A program made the translations under genes and the position numbers. Source: Monosiga brevicollis MX1 (lineage: Eukaryota; Opisthokonta; Choanoflagellata; Craspedida; Salpingoecidae). From it: 64,000 bases of DNA. Shown in pieces: positions 1 to 10,808 of this stretch. The notes beneath the pieces were generated by a model, which saw nothing but the letters and a program-made list of their open reading frames with translations, did not search any database and was not told the origin of the DNA. The stretch's first letter is position 1. Each line of letters opens with the position of its first letter. The stretch spans positions 189,573 through 253,572 of the forward strand of contig NW_001865045.1 of NCBI RefSeq assembly GCF_000002865.3. Direction: 5' to 3'.

Positions 1-163
1 CAAGTCTTGCAGCTCCCCGGGCACTCGAAACAAAACGGTCAAAGGAGGGGAAGCTTTTGTTTCGAAAAAGAAAAAAAAGTCAAGAAAAATCAAATCCTGA
101 AAAGCCCAGGCAGATGCGATGAGCGTAGCGTCAAACGGAGCATATAAGCTCGGCTCATCGGCT

Positions 164-3100
164 TTACGCAAAAGTATCTTGTCGCGAACGAAAGGGTGCC
201 TGTGCCTCAGCATACAGATCCGGCTCCTCAGCTCCAGATGCCGTTTCATACGCAGCAAACTCGCCTGCGTCAAAAGAGCGTGTCAACGATTGCAAATGCG
301 CATGAGGCCTTAACAGCCACAGGCATGTGTGCGGGTGCAAGACCGAGCACTCGTGCCATTCAGTCACGGGCTTATCTAGGACTTACGACGGCGTTGTGTT
401 TCGCGGCGACTGGGCTCATAGGCCACTCGATCTGAGGTCAATGACGCGTAGTCTGCTTTGCCAGGCTGAGCCGTGTCGTAGGCTGCGTGATCAGGTGATA
501 GCGCCGCATATCCAGCCGGAGCTTGCGCACCGGGCGCCGTATCATAAGGTGTGCGATCAGGCGTCAACGACGCATAACCTATCAAGCCGCAGACACCCCT
601 GTGAATCGGTGTCTTCTTTGGGCAAGAAAACACATGCAGGCACACAAAAATTGCACGCGCACCTGTAGAGGGCAAAAGATAGTCGTTGTCGTGGGAACTT
701 GTAGCCCCCGCTGCCGCGTACGTATCGGAAACGTGTGCTGAGGGTGGAGCTGCGTATGCGTATTGATCAAGATCACGGGCTGTAGGAGCTTCATCCGGTG
801 GCACTACAAGGCAGCGAGAAAAGCACGAGGGGTAGACCCCAGTTCCTCCGGCATGAGGTGCGCATGGTAACGATTATGGTCAAAAAAAGCAATGAACGGA
901 CGTTTAACATACAGAAAGGGTTGCCTAGATTGTTTCGGCGAGGTGCTGCGGGTGCTGGCGTGGGAGTGGACACGGCTGTGGGTGGCATGGTACCGTTTTG
1001 AGCAGCAACCCCAGACATCTGAGCGCCTGGTGGTGATCTACACACAGCAGCAAGCATAGATAGAGGTGAGCCCCGTGTAAGAGAGATGGTTCTTCCAGAA
1101 ATCAAACTGAACAAAACCCCGAATCGCCATTCGTCAAATGAACATGATGAACTGAGATGAAAAAAAAAAAAATAAAATAAAATAAAAAAGGAAAAGAAAG
1201 GAAGGGCTTACCGCAGCTGATGGAGGTTGGAATTGAGGGAGTGAACCTCATCGGCCTGCTCGGCATACATGTTGTTCATGAACAAAAGCTGACTCGTGCC
1301 TCCAATGGCACTGGGCCCGGGACCAGGCTTGCCAGCACGACGGCGCGCGCGCCACAACAGTACCACCACAACCACCGCGACAATCAAAAGCACAGCAAGG
1401 ACGGCAATGACGATGAGCACGGTGGAGTCAGAACTCGAATTTGAAGAAGCAACGGTGCTAGCAGCGCCGGGTGCGGTCGTGGGTGGTTGTGCTGCCCGCG
1501 TGGTGGCGGGACGGTTGGAGGACGCGGCCAGAGTCGGAGCGGCCGTGGTTGTCACTGTTTCATTGTAAACCACCACCAGGGTGTAGTCGGGATGGGATAC
1601 GACCGTGTTGCCGATTTCATCGGAACAGGCAAGGGATGTGAGATTGTATACACCGCGCTGTGTAACTTTGTTGACGGTGATGGTGCCCTCGGCCGAGGTC
1701 TCGTAAAAGTTGGGTAGCAGCTGAATCTGGAAGGATGCTGGCTCCGCCGAATTGATCCTGTCAAACTTGGCAATGCATTTGGCCAACGGAGCAGGCCCAA
1801 CCGGCGAGGTTTCCACAAGCAAGATCACAGCCTCACCAGAGCCGTCAAGATCAAGCACCCAGCCGCTTGCTTGAAAGTTGACGAAAGCGGGCGGTGAGCT
1901 GTCTCCATGATCAACCTGCTCCAGCACTGTAAAGCCGAGGTTGTCAATGTCGTTGAGTAGATAGCGATCGGAATAGACGCTATAGTTGAGGGCTAGACCG
2001 TACTGGTCGTAGCAGGCCAGCTCCCACAAGTAATAGCGAAAGGGTGTGGAGTAGCGGGGGATGACAATACTGGCACGCATCAGCTCCTTGTTGGATTGCG
2101 CTGGTAGCAGTTCAACGTTGACAATCGGTGGGTCGCTCCAAGTGTATGGATCAACCAGTTGCATTGAGCAGGTATCCAGGTCGTAGCGGGCCTCTGCTGA
2201 AGGCACGGCCGTGATGGTCACAGTCACGTCACTTTGGCTCGTATTGACCGTGCTCTCAGAGAAGACGATTCGGCTAAACTGGATGGGATCGAAACGAGTC
2301 ACCTCGGCTTGAAAATACTCAATGCCCGGCGGCACCTCATAGACTGCCAGGTTGAAGAGGTGGTCAAAGCACTGAACATAGTCAAGGCGTAAAGGTCCTC
2401 GAGGAAGGCTAACCGTACTCTGCTCCACATAGCCTGACTCGGTCCATTCTTCGAATGCATTGCGCACGGCTTCATTTCGGGAAGTGTTGTTGAAGCCCAA
2501 GCGGCAGGACAGGATGCCGCTCTCATTGTCGGCAGCATCAATGTAAAAAGCGATGGTATCGTTGGCATCGAGAAGGAAAGGTGGTTGCCCGACCTCTCGG
2601 ATTCCAGCAATGGCGGGGGCCGTCGTGTCGCCCGGTGAAATTTTGGAGAAGCGTAGCCGGACGGTGGGCCCAACTGACCCGACGTCAGGTTTGATAGACT
2701 TGCTGTTGCCTGAACGGTCGACGCACCTCAGGCTATGGAGTGAGTACGTGCCCGCGTATAACCACCTGCGATTGCCAAAACAGAATGTCAAACAGTACGT
2801 CAATAGAAGGGAGGAGAAAGAAAGAAAGAAAGAAGTGCAGCTAGAAAGAAGACGTAGAGCGTTCGAGAGGCCGCGAGAGGACACTCTGACATAAACGGGA
2901 CTTGGCACGAACCGACTAATGTTGATGGTCACCGTCTGCACGCTGCTCGTTTGTGGCTGTGGAACAAAGGAGTAGGGGCGGACTACAGAACTGGCAGGAC
3001 CAGAGGCAGCCTGGATTGATGCAGTGCATCTTTCGAGCTCTGTGAGCAATCAAGTTCAGGGGATTGTGAGAAAAACCCACGTGTGCATACTCACGCAGAC

Positions 3101-5644
3101 AAGGGATTTCAGTCAAGCGAGCCAGGCAGCATCGACGGCATCGAATACACTCACGATCACCATCGAGAGCCACAAAGGCCAAGCCAAGCTCAGTATCAAC
3201 GAGCGGCGTCGTCACATTAACAAAGGGAATTTGAGGTGGAGTCTGGTCCACACGTAAAGGTTCAAAGTACATGCCCCGTAGAGGGCTGGGCGGCTTGTAG
3301 ATGAATTCCATAACACTATTCACCAAGCAGCTAATGCGTGCGGGATAGTAGTAGCCTGGCACTTGGTTCCACATGATGCTCAGCATGGGGCTAACGTATG
3401 TAGTCAGGCCCGAGGATGACCTGTTTGGTGTAGCTAAGTTCATGTGCATTGTACGACCAATGCTGCTCGTCATCTCCAGAGCACAAGTTTGATTGGAGAA
3501 CATGGAACTAAAGACAAGCTGTGATTGCAGTTGACCAGATGAGCAAAAAGGATCAAGAGAATAAATGTAAGAAATGTGAGCGGGCTGTGAGGAAAATGTT
3601 GGGTCGCCTCCTGCATAGAAAGATGGCCCAGCCGGGCTTACCTCGATAAAACCATGAGGACCATTTCGCAGCACTGAGCTGGGATAGGACAGGGCCGACA
3701 CGGACACATCAAACGTGGAAAATGTGAGGTTCTCGGGATTCGCGTCCCAGGTGAAATTCCGCCAGACCTATTCAAAGCAGTGTCGTCGCATTATTATGTT
3801 GTTGTTTGATCGAAGTACAACAAATTACAAAAAAATGTCGGAGGGGGGAAGGCGGGAGAGAAGGGAAAGTGGAAGCGCATGAGCCCAGAATGAGCTCCGT
3901 TTTCCCTGAGTGCAATGAAGGTTGCTGGCACTGCCAAACGCGCAACACGTACATAATTTGAGGCTATATCATAGCAATAGATGCTGACGTTGAACCGGGA
4001 AGTCCACAGGAGAGGGAGTCGCCTTGTGAAGGACATCTCGGCATAAAATGAGCGGTTCGAAGAAGCGCGCAATGGTTGATGAAAAACTATGGGCCGCTGT
4101 TTCAAATGGTTGGGAAGAATGGCATCCTGCCACAGTTCAGCCCCGCAAGCAGCGAGACCGACACCCTCCTCCGTCGCGTTGAAATTCAAATGGACGGTGC
4201 CATTGCGCTGATAAATGTAATGGTCCTCGATGACGGGTGGCACATCGTCAAAGTTGGTGTAGTTCAAGGGCTCCGACACGTTCATGTGGCCAACGTTTCC
4301 GGCCTGATCCGTGCACTGGAGTGTCGATAAGATCAAGGAGCTACCTGGAGGTGCAGCAATGGCGGCAGGAAGCTCGGCAGCCGTGTTGCCGTAGATGCCA
4401 CCGCGGCTAGACCCGGTAATCGGTAGAAAATGTGCATAGTAGACATAGGGAGCGACCTCCTGACCGTTCAACGCGAGCGAGATCAGGCCGAGGCATGCGT
4501 TGATCATCCCAGACTCAGAGTCAAAAGCGCGCAACTCAAGGCTAAATGCAACACCTGTCATGACGGAAGCGTTGACGGCGGGGCCAAAGATGACGTCGGA
4601 GATTTCAGGACCAGTGATGTCCAGTTGGTCCAGGGTGGCAAAATCGAGGTGGTTGAGGACTGGGCCGGAAAGAACGCTCACTGTCGTGCCCAGCAGGCCA
4701 AGGACCGGCAAAAGCGGAACGATGGTGCGTGAGAGGGCGGGAGAGGGAAAAAAAAAAAAAAAAGCATCAAGCAGAATTGAAAAAGCAAGAAAAAGCAAGT
4801 CACGCGCACCAGAATTGGGCATGCCGTCCCAGCAGAGGAGGGTGGGGTCGGTGAAGGAGATGTTGCCCTTCCAACGAGGCAGGATGGCCGTCACAACAAG
4901 CTCGTGGCGCCAGAGGCCGGTACCCACGCTCACAGCTGATTCGGACATTGTGGTCAAGGTTAAGTTGAAGCTGGCAGGGCTGGAGTAGGTGAGGTTGCAG
5001 ATCATGAGGCGATCAGCATCGTCAAGTACAACGATGCGAGCGCTGGCCAAGGCAGGGCTTTCTCCAAGATCCAGCAAGTCTGGTGAGAGACGAGTCGCTG
5101 ACACGATGCTTGGCACGTAGTTATCGCCGGTGTAATTAACGACCACGGCCAATGCGGGCGTATCGCCGCAGCTGATGGCTTCGCCCAAACTACCGGGCAT
5201 GCGCTCGGGAGCAATAGTCAGGGGCACCTCGCTTGTGAAAGCGGGGATGTACAAGTGGGCGGTCCAGCTGATTTGTGGGTCGCTGGTATCCAGGACGGCA
5301 GCATCAAGGATGCGCAGGCGCATCTGTGAGGCACCGTGGGCCGGGAGGATGTAGGTCGAGCCATTGTATTGCACTTCCTTGTTCCCCAAAGGGGGCCCAA
5401 ATCTGGTTGCGAGCTGCAGGTCTGCGGCCGAGACCTCAGCAGTGCTCATCGTGAATTGTACGGAAAGCGTGGTGGCCTCCGTGGCAGAACTGCGGATGAG
5501 GATGGCAGAGCCCGAGCTCGAGGCCGACGACCATGTCTCGGAGGTGCCGAGGCGCTCAACGGCCCAAGTACAAGTGGCTTCACCGGCAGCCTGGTGCAAG
5601 ACCAGGGCCAGGACCAGGAGCAGGCGAACCGTGTGGGTCATCAT
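164..5644 (-). CDS. Single-pass transmembrane protein with Ig-like repeats and tandem tyrosine-rich cytoplasmic tail
   Basis: The start is the ATG at 5644 (MMTHTVRLLLVLALVLHQAAG), a clear signal peptide. The ectodomain has about seven related repeats of roughly 100-130 residues. Each runs through a D-x-x-SG-x-x-x-C strand and ends in a C-x-D-x-x-G-N signature (CTDQAGN, CVDRSGN, CFDHLFN, CYDQYGL, CSDEIGN), which suggests an Ig-like fold held by one disulfide; N-x-S/T sites are frequent. The membrane segment (about 1355-1425, IVIAVLAVLLIVAVVVVVLL) is followed by RARRR. Introns I can place: around 4807-4640; about 3950-3767 (ends gaatag); 3153-3052 (donor GTGAGT, ends cacag); one ending at cgcag near 2762; 1211-1152 or 1211-1037; a GTATGT donor near 930 to an acceptor near 800; and a GTAAGT donor near 380. 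Phases agree across them. The tail holds NMYAEQ, DQYAYA, DTYAAA, DNDYLLP, then three YA(S/A)L(T/S)xD..Y(D/E) units and PDLYAEA. No kinase domain lies between membrane and tail. The 3' end is uncertain: a stop occurs at 164-166, but another LYAP-type stretch follows out of frame. The ligand is unknown; a receptor or adhesion role is inferred. Confidence 0.72.
415..576 (-). repeat. Three tandem tyrosine-motif units in the coding tail
   Basis: Within the tail of the transmembrane protein, three units of about 20-22 residues repeat: YASLTPDRTPYDTAPG, YAALSPDHAAYDTAQPG and YASLTSDRVAYEP. Each has a YxxL motif followed 9-10 residues later by Y(D/E). The copies are close enough at the DNA level to suggest recent internal duplication. 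YxxL-type sites commonly bind SH2 domains when phosphorylated; binding here is inferred. Confidence 0.7.
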
Positions 5645-7255
5645 GGTGCCCAATGTCAATTCCAGCTCGTCTTGCTGTAACTTGAAGTCAAAGCCTCAAA
5701 CAAAAGCGTGTCTGCGCTGCCCAAAGTTGCGCTCACCCCCGCTGTCCGAATGGAACGTAGACAAGCGAGGAGGGGGGAGAGAGAGAGAGAGAGAGACAGA
5801 GAGACAGAGACAGAGACAGAGAGACAGAGAGAAAGAGAACGCGTGCGCGTTTGCGCGACCGAGCGAGCGACCGACCGAGCGACCGACCGAGCGACCGAGG
5901 AGCGGGAATAGCATTCAAAATGCAAAGCCCGACCCGACGGTGCAGAGGCAGAGAGAGACAAAGAGAGTGCGTGACGCATGTGGTTTGGTGTTCATGTCGT
6001 TCTTTTGTTTGCTCTCTCTTTCTCGCTCTCTCTCTGTTCTTCATCATCATGATGATGAAGTGTGCACTCTGACACACGCTCTCTTTGGCTCGTCAAGCAG
6101 AGCCTCCTTTTGTCCAGAACGAACCGCAAAACGAAAAGACCAGCAACGCAAAAAGCCCAAAAAGCCCCACCGCCTTCCTCCAAAGTGGCTGGTGTTACAT
6201 CATTCAGGTCATAGGGACAGGACCTAACCCAGTCGCGGGGATACGTAGCGTTTGTCCTGATAAATGATACAAGTGCTGCGGTTTGGCTTGTAAGTGTGGT
6301 TACATCACACACCAGAGTGGTCCAGCATGGATCCAGCCCATACCCCGTCCACTATGGGAAAACACCCTATGAAGTGTAAAGTGTGATGATTTGCTTCACT
6401 TGTGACAGCGGCGTCTGATTTTTGAGGACAGATGCGCCTCACGCTGGGGTGATGATATAAGGTTCCGACCTCCAGTTTCATCGCCCACGCCCGCAGGAAC
6501 CAATGGGGACAGGCTTCAGGGACAGAATGCCAGTATGCTTGCATTGTTGGTACACGCGTAACTTGTCGCAACATCACCCACGTGAGCAAGTGTCCCTCAG
6601 CCCGCCCGCGACAAGAGATTGTATGGATCAAAATCGATGGATCGATTGCAGGCTAGTGGGCCACAATAAGGGGCAGGCCCAGGTCAAAACAGGGAGAAAA
6701 ATTCTAAAAAGAGAGTGCAAGAAGCCACGATTGGCTGGACTCCCGGGAAAAATAACGAATTCATGTCACAGACACAACCAGCACACCACAGGCAGCAAAG
6801 CAGAAAACGAACAACACACATGTCATGCACACTGCGCGACATGTTGACATTGAGCGGAGCAAAGCAACAATCAAACGCCACGGACGATAAAACGTCATGA
6901 CAGAACCACTCGACATGACCAGCGCAGCGCCACTAACTGGGCTCGTTGCGCGCGACAAACAACTCATACGACGGCACCAACTCACGACAACAAACTCGAA
7001 GAAAAAAAAATCAAGAAAAACCGTTCCTGCCAGACACGGCAAGAGAAAGGGACGACTCGTCACATGGATCATACTATTCACATGGTGTCACGCTCGACGA
7101 GCATGACGACCCTCGATCAAGGGAAGGAAAAAAAAAAAAAAAAACATTGAGGAGAAGAAAAAAAGAAAGATGACACGGCCTCGCCAAAGACCGCCCCGAC
7201 AGCCAAGACACCATTGGAGCAATCACAAAGTGCGCAAACACTGGGGCCGCAAAGC
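5645..7255. other. Intergenic region with purine repeats, no supported gene
   Basis: This is the upstream region of the transmembrane gene and the downstream region of the MAP3K gene. It holds a GA/GACA tract (about 5768-5840), a GAGCGACC/GACCGACC tract (about 5855-5902), scattered A-runs and a short ATCATCATGATGATG palindrome near 6040. Open frames here are repeat-driven (RERERE, SLSLSL) or lack any domain. I see no RNA gene. Confidence 0.6.
5768..5840 (+). repeat. (GA)n/(GACA)n simple repeat
   Basis: A purine dinucleotide/tetranucleotide repeat lies about 125 bp upstream of the transmembrane gene's start codon. In that gene's sense direction it reads as a CT tract. Confidence 0.9.
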
Positions 7256-9741
7256 TCAAGCCTCGAGCATGTCCTCGTCGACTGTCTCCATTTGCCGCTT
7301 GACGTCCTCCAGACTCTGCTCGAGCTCAATTTGGATGCGTTCCACGTCCTTGCTAGCACGGCGCAGGATGGTGGCCTCGCGGTTGGACAGGCGCCGCGAT
7401 CGATTGGAGGTGCCATGATCAAGATCGCCGTTGCCATGACCATTGTTGTTGCTGCGCCTGCGGCGACGATGGCCACGACGCTTGCCGTTGCTGTGAGCAT
7501 TGGCGCTCAAGGCATCCTTTGCCACGCGCGACTCATACTCGCCAGAGAGCGCCACCTCTTGCTCCGTCACGCGGTTCAAGGCGGCCTGCAGCTCGGTATG
7601 CAGTTGCAAAACCTCAGCCAAGCGCGTCTCGTAGAGGGCGCGCACATCCTCGACGTGTTTCATCTCCTCGTTGCGACGGCGCAAAAGCTCTTCCTGCTCT
7701 TGTCGCGCATTGTCCTCGGCGCGGCTCATCTCCTCAAACCGCTCGCGAATCTCCCGCTTCCAACGCAACTGGGTCTGAAAATACGACTCGTCTGGCGTCG
7801 CTGCAAAGTCCGTGTCGTCGCGAAGAATGCCCAAATGCAGCTGGATTTGGCGAAAGGAGGGACGGTGCTTGCCTTCCTTGTTCCAGCATTGCTTCAGCAA
7901 GAGCGAGAACCCGTCGGGCGTGCCCTCGGGCACGGGCAGCTGCAAGCGTCCACTGCCCACTCCCCAGATGATGGCACCCACGTCGACGCCCTTGTACGGC
8001 ACCTCGCCGCTCAGGAGCTCCCAAAGAACCACGGCAAAGGAATACACGTCCACCTTGCCCGACGATTTCTCGCCTCGCAGCAATTCTATGTCCAAGAGCC
8101 GACATCCACATCATCAGTCACCCGTGTCTGCGCACAAGGAGCAAGCCAAGCAATTGGAAAACAACGCAAAACAATGCAAGTTGGTTGTAAGAGCCAGCAG
8201 CATACCGGGTGCCATCCATGCGCAAGTGCCGGTGAAGGACATTTTGGTGCTCTTGGCCGGCATGTCCGTTGACGTGCCAAAATCGGATATCTTGAGCGTG
8301 CGCTTGTCCTGGGCTACCAAAATGTTGGGTGACTAAACATCACATAGTCCAAGTGAGGCCAAAGGGAGACACGACAGCCCAATAACCCGCAAAAGTCACA
8401 CGACACAAAGGCGCTTGTTTCAACCTCACCTTGAGGTCTCGATGGACAATGCCTTGCTCGTGCAGGTAGAGCATGCCATTGGCAATCTGGTGCGACCACT
8501 CGACGACCAAGGGCGCAGGGATCTTGGAGGACTGGATCACATCATAAAGGGAGCGCGGGCAGTACTCCATGACCAGGCAAAAGACGGGCGCAGCCTTGCA
8601 CACGCCCTTGAGGCCGATAATGTTCTCGTGCTTGAGCTCACGTAGGGTTCGCTCCTCCTGCAATTCATGGAACCACACGCGCATTCAGTCAAGATGAGAT
8701 GAGAATGAAGATGGGGAGCCTCGTCAAACATCATCATCATCATCATCATCAGTATAAGATGACACGAGAATCGGCGATGATATGTTGGTTCCCCGTCGTT
8801 GCGCGACGTACATTGAAAATAAACTTTTCCTCGCGAAACTTTTTGACCGCAACCTCCTCTTGATTGTAGTGGCCAAGAAAAACGCAGCCATGCGCACCCG
8901 CCCCAATCCATTTGAGTTGTTGGATGTCCTCGAAATTGATGAGAAAGGGGTCACGGGGTGCCTGCTTCTTGGCGACGGCCTGTTGGCTCGAGCCGAAGAG
9001 GCAACCAAAGAACGAGCCCACAAAGGAAACGCTGTGTTCAACGGCATTTTGGCGCATGCGACCAAGATCGCGTCCGATGGCCTCTCTGATGCTGGAACCA
9101 GACGGTTGAAAGTCAAGCAGGCGGCGAAAATTGGGCGAAGGCGACCGATGCCGGCGCCGTGCCAAGGGCGTCGAGGCCGCTGCGGGCAAAGGCAAAGCAG
9201 AGCGTGATTGCTCCAATTCTTCAGCCTCGGCCGGGTCGATCACATCAAACGTCTGCATCATTGTCCATCGCCAAGCAAACAAAATCAAGTGAGACCGAGG
9301 TTGCAAGCAGATGCGTGGCGTTCAGGCGTTATGGATTGGAAGTGAAGGGAAAAAAAAAAAGAAAAAAAAAAGGCATACAAAAGAGGAAGGTTCGCTTGGG
9401 CAAGCGCAAGGTCGCACCTCAAGATCTGACTCATCTCCCTCAAGGGCGGTGTCGTCGGCATCAAGATCGAGTTCGGTCTCATCTTCAGCCATGCCCGAGG
9501 TCGAGGAGCGGTTGGTCACCTTGCGAGAGCGCAAGGTGTGACCAATGTTGAGGATGGGAACGGTTGAGGCCTCGCTGGCGGCCGCAGCAACATCGACAAC
9601 TGAGTTGGCCGAGTTGGAGCCAAAGGAGGTGGGGCCGGCTTGAACGGACAGTTCAAAGCCGTGACTGTCGTCCTCGGTGTCAGACGAGCGAGAGCGAGCT
9701 TTGAGACTAAGCGGGCGGAACTCGGCAAAGAGTTCCTCCAT
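7256..9741 (-). CDS. MAP3K12/13 (DLK/LZK)-like protein kinase
   Basis: A MAP kinase kinase kinase of the dual-leucine-zipper type. In animals this family activates the JNK/p38 arms under stress. Five exons join in phase: 9741-9418, 9252-8812, 8657-8430, 8332-8206 and 8085-7256, giving 649 residues. Visible motifs: glycine loop [11 protein letters not shown] (about residue 228), catalytic Lys in VAVKK (245), HRDLKSPN (327-334), DFGTS (348) and WMAPELL. The C-lobe has the family's [20 protein letters not shown] stretch. Just after the kinase come [20 protein letters not shown] and [20 protein letters not shown], which match the region ahead of the DLK/LZK zippers and predict a coiled coil. The far C-terminus is basic ([13 protein letters not shown]) followed by another helix. 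The first 210 residues are acidic and disordered with no known domain. An extra 5' exon is possible, since an acceptor-like cgcgcag lies just above the chosen ATG. Confidence 0.9.
8726..8751 (+). repeat. (CAT)n triplet repeat in an intron
   Basis: About eight catcatcat units lie in the second-to-third exon intron of the MAP3K12/13-like gene, so the repeat is not translated in my exon model. Confidence 0.85.
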
Positions 9742-10808
9742 GACGTCGGTGCGGGGCTCGTCGGATGCGGGAGCGCGCCGGAGCTCCGGCTGCGCGCATG
9801 AAAGAATCGGGACAATGTGATTATGGTTCACCAGCAGCGCCAGGCAGCAACCTGTGCGGTTGGAGCCTCAGAAAGCCGTAGGGAGCCCTCAAAAAAAAAC
9901 CCCCCGGAGCGAAAGGCAACAAGCACAAGAATGAAGAGAGGCCCCAGCCAAATCAACACGCGCCGGAGGCAGGCGCCAAGCACAACCAGCGCCGAACACA
10001 AGGGAGCACGGTTGAACGCAAAGTCACGCGAAAGAGAGCCAACGCCGGGGAGGGGCGCCAGTGTGCAACTGAGCGCAGAGGGAGAGAGGGAGAGATGGAG
10101 AGAGAGAGAGAGGGAGAGCAGCTTGCACGCCCCTTGCCGTGCAAAGCACAGGGTGGTGGTAAGATGGAAGAAACGGATGAGTGCCGTCTACGACGTCTAC
10201 GTGCAAGGCAAGGCAAGGCAGCGACAGGACAGTGTAAGGCCATACACACACACGTACATACACACATTCACACATGTTTCAAAGGGGGGCGGGTTACACT
10301 GTAATGCCAACACGACAACGTGAAGAAACGTTACATCGTGAAGGAATGCGGGTACGCTTGAAGCTTCTCCCAAGCTTTCTCCCCATTGTTTGGCGGAAAA
10401 CAATAATTTGGAGTACAGGCCGTGTCGCTACACACACGTCTAAATATAGAATGCTGGTAACTGACGTGTGGCGTGCAAGCACACACGTAGCTGCTGCACA
10501 CCTGTGGAGCTGCACACGCAACTTGTCCCGGAACTATAAATAGGCGGCAAAGAATACAGTATACGAATTCAGTGAGTGGTTTGATTTGATCTGCGGGGGA
10601 GATGTCAGATTGTCATCATTTCATGTCGTTTGCAGCGCCCGAGTCACGACACGGCGACGAGCTTTTGGATCGAATGAGCCGAAGCCGAGCCGAGCCGAGC
10701 CAGAGTCGAAAGCGCCAATGCGCACTCGCTGATGGTGCCGCGGCCCTGCCAGGCGGCATTTCACCCTGATTCACTCCCATACATGCTTTGAGGATTTGCA
10801 TAGGCTGT
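9742..10808. other. Divergent promoter region between the MAP3K and POLG genes
   Basis: About 1.07 kb separates the two divergently transcribed genes. It contains an A9 run near 9891, a GA-rich tract (about 10078-10118), CA-rich stretches (about 10240-10275 and 10425-10500) and a TATA-like site. No protein or RNA gene is supported here. Confidence 0.6.
10535..10542 (+). promoter_or_regulatory. TATA-box-like element upstream of POLG
   Basis: TATAAATA in the context ggaactataaataggcgg lies about 270 bp before the first POLG ATG and is the best TATA-type match in this intergenic region. Assignment to POLG rests on position and strand only; a short 5' intron or long leader would be needed. Confidence 0.4.

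Noticed and set aside
5656-6227. Overlapping frames of RERERE and SLSLSL type on both strands
   Set aside because: These are products of the GA/GACA repeat in all frames, with no conserved sequence at either end.
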